In this document: positions 6,315 through 10,722 of the stretch, one piece after another
Position numbering within the stretch: the first letter of the stretch is position 1
How the letters are laid out: every line of letters begins with the position of its first letter
From: Rhodospirillaceae bacterium
GTDB lineage: Bacteria; Pseudomonadota; Alphaproteobacteria; Rhodospirillales; Rhodospirillaceae
Length of the DNA: 10,722 nucleotides
Direction of reading: 5' to 3'
Assembly: GCA_016937315.1 (NCBI GenBank)
Contig: JAFGWD010000068.1
Location: 1-10,722 of the forward strand
Notes under the pieces: model-generated
Seen by the model: only the letters and a program-made list of their open reading frames with translations
What the model was told of the DNA's origin: nothing
Databases searched by the model: none
Translations under genes and position numbers: made by a program

Positions 6315-7250
6315 TTAAGGCCGTTCGGTCTCAGCCTCCGGGGCATCAAGCACATCAGCGTTGCGCAGCTTGAAATAGATCAAGATCGGCAAGGCGATAT
6401 AGATCGACGAATACGTCCCAATCCCCACCCCCCAAATCAGAGCCAAGGCAAAACCACGCAAGACATCACCGCCGAAAATCGCAATAGCGACCACAGACAT
6501 AATCGTCGTCAGACTGGTCAGAACGGTGCGCGAAAAAACCTCGTTCAAGCTTAAATTCAAAAGATCCGCTAACGGCATCTTTTTGTATTTACGCAGATTT
6601 TCCCGCACACGGTCATAAACGACGACGGTATCGTTGATGGAATACCCGGCAATCGTCAAGACTGCCGCAACCGAGGTCAGACTGAATTCCATGCCGGTTA
6701 GCGAGAACACCCCCATCGTCGCCAGCACATCATGGATCAAGGCCACCATACCGCCCAAGGCAAAGTGCCACTCGAAGCGCAGCCAGATATAGGCCGCAAT
6801 CGCCAAAATCGCCAAAGCCACAGCCAAGACACCGTCACGAATCAATTCCTCGCCAACCTTCGGACCAACGACTCCCGTTTGACGGTCTTCGAACGACGGC
6901 CCCAAAGCATCACGCACCGTCTTCAACGCGATGTTTTGAGCCTTTTCCGTTTCAAAGGCTGGAATGCGGATCATCACCTCACGCCCCGTCTCACCGATCC
7001 CTTGTAACTCGATATCGCCAACCCCAAGAGCATTCAACTTGGTCCGCAGTTCACTCAGATCGACCTTCTGGTCCGCGCGAACTTCCATCTGAATGCCGCC
7101 AGAAAAGTCGATTCCGTAGTTCAGCCCCTTGGTCATCAACAAAGACCCGGCCCCAAGCAGCAAAGCAAAAGAAAACGCCATCGCCAGAAAACGCTTACCG
7201 ACAAAATCGATATGGGTCCCGTCAGGAAGGAACTTTATGCCATGGAACAT
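6315..7250 (-). CDS. secF: SecF, Sec translocase accessory subunit
   Basis: This 311-residue inner-membrane protein pairs with SecD to use the proton motive force in the late steps of Sec-dependent export. TM1 spans about residues 21-39, followed by the conserved LNYGIDFSGG (43-52), a small periplasmic domain, VVGPKVGEEL (127-136), then five closely packed hydrophobic segments from about 140 to 293. The family signature YSINDTVVVYDRVREN sits at 203-218. Length matches SecF proteins. Minus-strand GGGAG at 7263-7259 lies 8 bases before the ATG. It follows secD by 21 bp, consistent with one operon with yajC, and its transcript ends at the shared terminator with sodB. No Mth938-like gene follows it here. 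Confidence 0.96.
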   Translation of the reverse strand: MFHGIKFLPDGTHIDFVGKRFLAMAFSFALLLGAGSLLMTKGLNYGIDFSGGIQMEVRADQKVDLSELRTKLNALGVGDIELQGIGETGREVMIRIPAFETEKAQNIALKTVRDALGPSFEDRQTGVVGPKVGEELIRDGVLAVALAILAIAAYIWLRFEWHFALGGMVALIHDVLATMGVFSLTGMEFSLTSVAAVLTIAGYSINDTVVVYDRVRENLRKYKKMPLADLLNLSLNEVFSRTVLTSLTTIMSVVAIAIFGGDVLRGFALALIWGVGIGTYSSIYIALPILIYFKLRNADVLDAPEAETERP

Positions 7251-7271
7251 CAGAAAAACTCCCTTCCCCGG

Positions 7272-8843
7272 TCAGACCGGCAACGCGGTTGGCCGTGCAC
7301 GACGCGCCCACGTGACGACCATCAGACGCGTCACCATCACCGCCGAAAACATCGACGTCAGAATGCCTAGCCCCAGAGTCACCGCGAAACCACGCACCGG
7401 CCCGGAACCGAAGTGATAGAGCAACATAGCCGCAACCAGCGTCGTCACGTTAGCGTCCAAAATCGTCGCAAAGGCGCGAGAGAAGCCAGCCTCAATCGCA
7501 CTGAGCACACTCCGCCCATTGCGGACCTCTTCGCGCATGCGCTCGAAAATCAGGACATTGGCGTCCACGGCCATCCCCATGGTCAGCGCAATACCCGCGA
7601 TACCAGGCAATGTGAGAGTCGCGCCCACCACACTCAAGCCACCGATCAACAAGATAATATTGATGATCAACGCGATGTTGGCAAACACCCCAAACAAACC
7701 ATAGGCAAGAACCATAAAGCCAATCACCAGGGCGAGACCGACAAGGCTGGCAATCATACCTGCACGAATGGAATCTGCACCAAGGCTCGGACCAACGGAG
7801 CGTTCCTCAAGAAACGTAATTGATGTCGGCAGGGCACCGGAACGCAGCACCAAAGCAAGATCATTCGCGCCCTGAACCGTGAAACCACCGGTGATCACAC
7901 CACTGCCCTGCATGATCGCGCCACGAATGGTTGGCGCACTAACGACCTTATTATCCAGAACAATCGCCAAGTTGCGGCCAACATTATCCTGCGTCACCTT
8001 ACCGAAAACCCGCCCGCCCACGGCATCAAAGCGGAAAGACACAACGGCATGGCCTTGATCGAAAGTCGGCTGAGAATCGACCAGATGCTCTCCCGCAACT
8101 TCCACTTTTTTACGGACCACGTAATAGCGCTTTTGCCCCTGCGGTCCGGTTTCCATGCCTTCCAACAGCATCGACCCTGGTGGCACGCGTCCCTTCAGAG
8201 CGTCCTCCACAGCGGTTTCCGCATCCAACAGATGGAAAGTCATACGCGCCGTCTTACCAATCACCTCACGCGCACGCTTTGGATCAGAGACACCCGGCAA
8301 CTGTACGACAATGCGATTGCTACCCTGCCGCTGAATTGACGGCTCACGGGTACCCAACTCATCAATACGCTTGCGAATGATTTCCAACGTCGTTGACAGC
8401 GCACCTTCCAGAATCTCACGGCGTGCTTCTTCGCCATAAGAAATCCTCAAATGTCCGCCGTCATCGACCTCAACATCAGCATTGGGGATCACGTTTCGAA
8501 CCGCACGACGCGCTGCAGTATGCTCCGCCTCAGCCCCTAAGATCGTGGCCACCACGGCCTCGTTCTTCACGCCAAGGCCAGTATAGCGCATGCGTTCAGT
8601 GCGTAAGGCCCCACGCACGACATCGACCAAGCCGTCCAAACGGTCTCTCAGAAGTTCGCCGGTGTTTAATTCCAAAAGCAGGTGAGACCCGCCCTGAAGA
8701 TCCAGCCCCAAGCTCAACGGCTGCCACCAATCCGGCAGAGCATCACGCTTATCCCGGTTCATCAAATTGGGGGCGGCAAAAACCATTCCCGCTGCCAGAA
8801 CAAAAGCGACGACAGCAATCTTCCATTTCTGAAAATAGAGCAT
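7272..8843 (-). CDS. secD: SecD, Sec translocase accessory subunit
   Basis: The 523-residue product is the large partner of SecF in the inner membrane. TM1 (about residues 8-24) is followed by LSLGLDLQGGSHLLLEL (43-59), the signature of the first periplasmic domain, a long periplasmic region, and a C-terminal block of hydrophobic segments from about 355 on. DANVLIFERMREE (427-439) is the conserved SecD cytoplasmic-facing motif. An in-frame TTG at 8846 directly precedes the ATG at 8843; I choose ATG because GAAGG at 8855-8851 lies 7 bases upstream, and MLYFQKWK is the usual N-terminal pattern. It lies 77 bp behind yajC and 21 bp before secF, suggesting a yajC-secD-secF operon. Confidence 0.96.
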   Translation of the reverse strand: MLYFQKWKIAVVAFVLAAGMVFAAPNLMNRDKRDALPDWWQPLSLGLDLQGGSHLLLELNTGELLRDRLDGLVDVVRGALRTERMRYTGLGVKNEAVVATILGAEAEHTAARRAVRNVIPNADVEVDDGGHLRISYGEEARREILEGALSTTLEIIRKRIDELGTREPSIQRQGSNRIVVQLPGVSDPKRAREVIGKTARMTFHLLDAETAVEDALKGRVPPGSMLLEGMETGPQGQKRYYVVRKKVEVAGEHLVDSQPTFDQGHAVVSFRFDAVGGRVFGKVTQDNVGRNLAIVLDNKVVSAPTIRGAIMQGSGVITGGFTVQGANDLALVLRSGALPTSITFLEERSVGPSLGADSIRAGMIASLVGLALVIGFMVLAYGLFGVFANIALIINIILLIGGLSVVGATLTLPGIAGIALTMGMAVDANVLIFERMREEVRNGRSVLSAIEAGFSRAFATILDANVTTLVAAMLLYHFGSGPVRGFAVTLGLGILTSMFSAVMVTRLMVVTWARRARPTALPV

Positions 8844-8920
8844 CAAACGGCCTTCGAGAGATCGGGAAGAAAGCCCGCACGCTCAAGCCTGAACCCGGCG
8901 CGCGGTATCCCCATGAAATC

Positions 8921-9313
8921 TTACTTACCACCCAGAAGGCGGCGCAGCTTCGAACCAGAGGATGGCTTTTCAGCGGCTTCACCTTCGGCAGTCCCCGCTT
9001 CGGGCATGGCGACGCGTTCTTTGTGGAGGCCAAGAATCGTATCGCGCGTGACGCGAACACGGATGTTCTCCGCAATTTCCACAGTCAATTCGTCATCCAT
9101 GGTCTTAACCACGGTGCCAACGATGCCGCCACCGGTTACAACGCGATCACCGCGCTTCACACCGGCAAGCATCGCCTTGTGATCCTTGGCACGCTTTTGT
9201 TGCGGACGAATCAGCAGAAAGTAAAAAATCGCGAAGACCAGAACCAAAGGCATGATCTGAAGGCCGAAGTCGGAACCCCCGGCGGTCTGGGCAAAAGCAG
9301 GCGAGATCAGCAT
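8921..9313 (-). CDS. yajC: YajC, preprotein translocase accessory protein
   Basis: This 130-residue single-span membrane protein is the third member of the SecD-SecF-YajC complex. After a short alanine-rich N-terminus, a hydrophobic segment at about 18-35 (IMPLVLVFAIFYFLLI) leads straight into RPQQKRAKDHKAML (36-49), the family hallmark, and KRGDRVVTGGGIVGTV (53-68) of the cytosolic domain. The C-terminal tail (from about 100) is low in complexity, rich in Ala, Glu and Gly, and ends in basic residues; it is longer than in short homologues, which run nearer 110. AGGAG at 9328-9324 on the minus strand precedes the ATG by 10 bases. It is first in the operon with secD and secF, with a candidate promoter at 9389-9362. 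Confidence 0.95.
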   Translation of the reverse strand: MLISPAFAQTAGGSDFGLQIMPLVLVFAIFYFLLIRPQQKRAKDHKAMLAGVKRGDRVVTGGGIVGTVVKTMDDELTVEIAENIRVRVTRDTILGLHKERVAMPEAGTAEGEAAEKPSSGSKLRRLLGGK

Positions 9314-9361
9314 GTATCGAAAGCTCCTGATTGGCGGCCCGGGACGCGGGCAATCCGACGG

Positions 9362-9389
9362 ACTATAACCATCGGGGGCAGAGATTCAA
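9362..9389 (-). promoter_or_regulatory. Candidate promoter of the yajC-secD-secF operon
   Basis: On the minus strand TTGAAT (9389-9384) and TATAGT (9367-9362) are separated by 16 bases, close to the sigma-70 consensus. Transcription would start near 9355, giving a leader of about 40 bases to the yajC ATG. Confidence 0.5.
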
Positions 9390-9447
9390 TGTTTAACCGA
9401 TGTCGGTTTTGTGATTGTCTCGCGCAATGGGAACAGACGCTTGGTGC

Positions 9448-9454
9448 AAAAGGA
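9448..9454 (+). promoter_or_regulatory. Ribosome binding site deciding the DUF815 ATPase start
   Basis: AAAAGGA ends 9 bases before the ATG at 9464. A second purine run, AAAGG at 9456-9460, lies too close. The in-frame ATG at 9389 overlaps the minus-strand promoter and has a poorer site. Confidence 0.55.
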
Positions 9455-9463
9455 CAAAGGCTG

Positions 9464-10345
9464 ATGGATAAGACCTCCGAGACGAATGACTTCGCGATGC
9501 TCTTGGATACTTTGGGGCGCATTGCCTCCGCCCTGGAGCGCCAAACCCCCAAAATCATCCCAATCGACATTCCTGACGAAAGCGATGCCTTCATTTGGCA
9601 GACCGAACCCGATGCCCTGATTCCAGTGCCCCGTGTCAATCGTCTCCCCATTGCCTTATTAAAGGGAATCGAGGGACAAAAATCCAAGCTGTTGGACAAT
9701 ACGCTGCGCTTTGCCAAGGGACTACCCGCCAACAACGCCTTGTTGTGGGGAGCGCGCGGCACCGGAAAATCCTCTTTGGTTAAGGCCGTCCATGCCGAAG
9801 TCAATGCCACCAGCGGGGCAAATATCGCCATGCTTGAAATTCAGCGCGAGGACATCCCTTCCCTCGCCCGCCTGATGCGCCATTTGAAAAACAGCGACCG
9901 CCGCTTTCTTTTGTTCTGCGACGATTTATCTTTTGAAAACCAGGACGAAAGTTACAAATCTTTGAAGTCCATTCTGGATGGTGGACTCGAAGGACGCCCA
10001 GATTCGGTTTTGTTCTATGCGACATCGAACCGTCGGCACTTGATGAGCCGCCAGATGATCGAGAACGAACGGGTTGGCGCGATTCATCAAGGTGAAGCCG
10101 TCGAAGAAAAGGTTTCGCTATCCGACCGATTCGGAATGTGGATCGGTTTCCACAATATGGATCAGGACACCTACTTGGACATTATTCGCGGCTATTGCTC
10201 CGCCGCAGGCCTGCCTTTGCCGTTCGAGACCATACAGGCCAAAGCACTGGAATGGTCGATGACACGCGGCGGGCGCTCAGGCCGTGTCGCTTGGCAGTTT
10301 TTCACCGACCTGTGTGGCAGCCTTGGCGTGCCCCCAAAACTCTGA
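9464..10345 (+). CDS. DUF815-family AAA+ ATPase
   Basis: This 293-residue protein matches the DUF815 family of AAA+ type ATPases, whose cellular role is not established. The N-terminal 60 residues are polar, then NALLWGARGTGKSSLVKA (91-108) holds the Walker A motif with Lys102. FLLFCDDLSFE (148-158) is the Walker B motif, YATSNRRHLM (185-194) resembles sensor 1, SDRFG (220-224) contains a candidate arginine finger, and RSGRVAWQF (271-279) lies in the sensor 2 region. Length is typical of the family. The open frame extends far upstream to 8393, but that part lies antisense to secD and yajC and is not credible coding. It is divergent from yajC and its stop lies 2 bp from the stop of the convergent nlpD-like gene. 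Confidence 0.88.
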   Translation: MDKTSETNDFAMLLDTLGRIASALERQTPKIIPIDIPDESDAFIWQTEPDALIPVPRVNRLPIALLKGIEGQKSKLLDNTLRFAKGLPANNALLWGARGTGKSSLVKAVHAEVNATSGANIAMLEIQREDIPSLARLMRHLKNSDRRFLLFCDDLSFENQDESYKSLKSILDGGLEGRPDSVLFYATSNRRHLMSRQMIENERVGAIHQGEAVEEKVSLSDRFGMWIGFHNMDQDTYLDIIRGYCSAAGLPLPFETIQAKALEWSMTRGGRSGRVAWQFFTDLCGSLGVPPKL

Positions 10346-10347
10346 GA

Positions 10348-10722
10348 TCAGTTGAGGAAGCTCATCGGGTTGACCGCCTTCGATCCTTGCCGCACTTCGA
10401 AATGCAGCTGCGGCGAAGCGACCGCCCCACTTTGCCCCACCGAAGCAATGATTTGGCCGCGTTTAACGGTTGTCCCACGCGCCACCTTGATTGCATCGGT
10501 GTGAGCATAGGTGGTGATCAAGCCCCCTGAATGCTTCAAAAGCAGCATGTTACCAAAGCCCTTTAACTCGTTCCCCGCATAGGCCACGACACCAGACTCG
10601 GCGGCACGCACCGAAGTTCCAAGCTTTGCAGAAATGTTGATGCCATCGTTACGCATGCCCTTGGCCACCGAACCAAAAGGCACCACCACCTTTCCTCGCA
10701 CCGGCCACTCCAGCCCCCGCCC
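10348..10722 (-). CDS. NlpD-like LytM (M23) domain protein, C-terminal part
   Basis: The frame runs off the right edge; 124 C-terminal residues are visible. It is a LytM/peptidase M23 domain: WPVRGKVVVPFG near the left of the visible part, GINISAKLGT, VYAGNEL-like VVAYAGNELKGFGNML, TYAHTD and PQLHFEVRQG, ending NPMSFLN. The zinc-site positions are degenerate: the segment RNDGINI (visible residues 24-30) lacks both the usual His and Asp, and the HxH motif reads QLH (105-107). That pattern is known from NlpD and EnvC, which activate peptidoglycan amidases rather than cutting peptidoglycan themselves. Signal peptide and any LysM domain would lie outside the window. It is convergent with the DUF815 ATPase, 2 bp apart, with no terminator between them. 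Confidence 0.88.
   Translation of the reverse strand, partial: GRGLEWPVRGKVVVPFGSVAKGMRNDGINISAKLGTSVRAAESGVVAYAGNELKGFGNMLLLKHSGGLITTYAHTDAIKVARGTTVKRGQIIASVGQSGAVASPQLHFEVRQGSKAVNPMSFLN

Noticed and set aside
8844..8920. Separate promoter or terminator in the yajC-secD gap
   Set aside because: I see neither a hairpin with T-run nor a convincing -35/-10 pair; a single operon is simpler.
8393..9463. Long plus-strand open frame upstream of and in frame with the DUF815 ATPase
   Set aside because: It lies fully antisense to secD and yajC, both of which have clear family motifs, and its translation shows low-complexity Arg/Pro/Gln-rich sequence with no recognisable domain.

Overview
The window looks like a housekeeping stretch of an alphaproteobacterial chromosome. 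Evidence: moderately high G+C by eye, yajC-secD-secF beside a DUF815 ATPase and an NlpD-like LytM gene, a TrmFO-type tRNA methyltransferase, an NDUFAF6-like protein, an Fe superoxide dismutase and the HpnC/HpnD/HpnE squalene route of hopanoid makers. Rhodospirillales or Acetobacteraceae would fit, but I cannot fix the genus. I see no mobile element, CRISPR array, rRNA or tRNA.

Layout. Bases 1-91 (minus) hold the first 30 codons of a small membrane protein cut by the window edge. trmFO (212-1588, plus) meets the NDUFAF6-like gene (1599-2396, minus) tail to tail. Running divergently from the latter, at 2449 (or a later start) on the plus strand, is the squalene operon: one long ORF carrying both an HpnC and an HpnD domain, then hpnE 9 bp later, then sodB (5653-6246) with its own probable leader. 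A bidirectional terminator (6263-6296) separates sodB from secF, secD and yajC, which run on the minus strand from a candidate promoter at 9362-9389. Divergent from yajC is a DUF815 ATPase (9464-10345), which converges with only 2 bp to spare on the 3' part of an nlpD-like gene that runs off the right edge.

How the genes work together. HpnD joins two farnesyl diphosphates into presqualene diphosphate, HpnC converts it to hydroxysqualene, and HpnE reduces that to squalene, the hopanoid precursor; no squalene-hopene cyclase is in the window. YajC, SecD and SecF are the auxiliary part of the Sec translocase. SodB removes cytoplasmic superoxide. The NDUFAF6-like protein shares the squalene-synthase fold but not its Asp-rich motifs and is more likely an assembly factor.

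The most notable observation is the in-frame HpnC-HpnD fusion: 595 codons, all four Asp-rich motifs intact, and no in-frame ATG or GTG at which HpnD could start by itself. Other points are two abutting inverted repeats in the sodB leader, and the squalene operon plus sodB lying between secF and the NDUFAF6-like gene, which may once have been neighbours.
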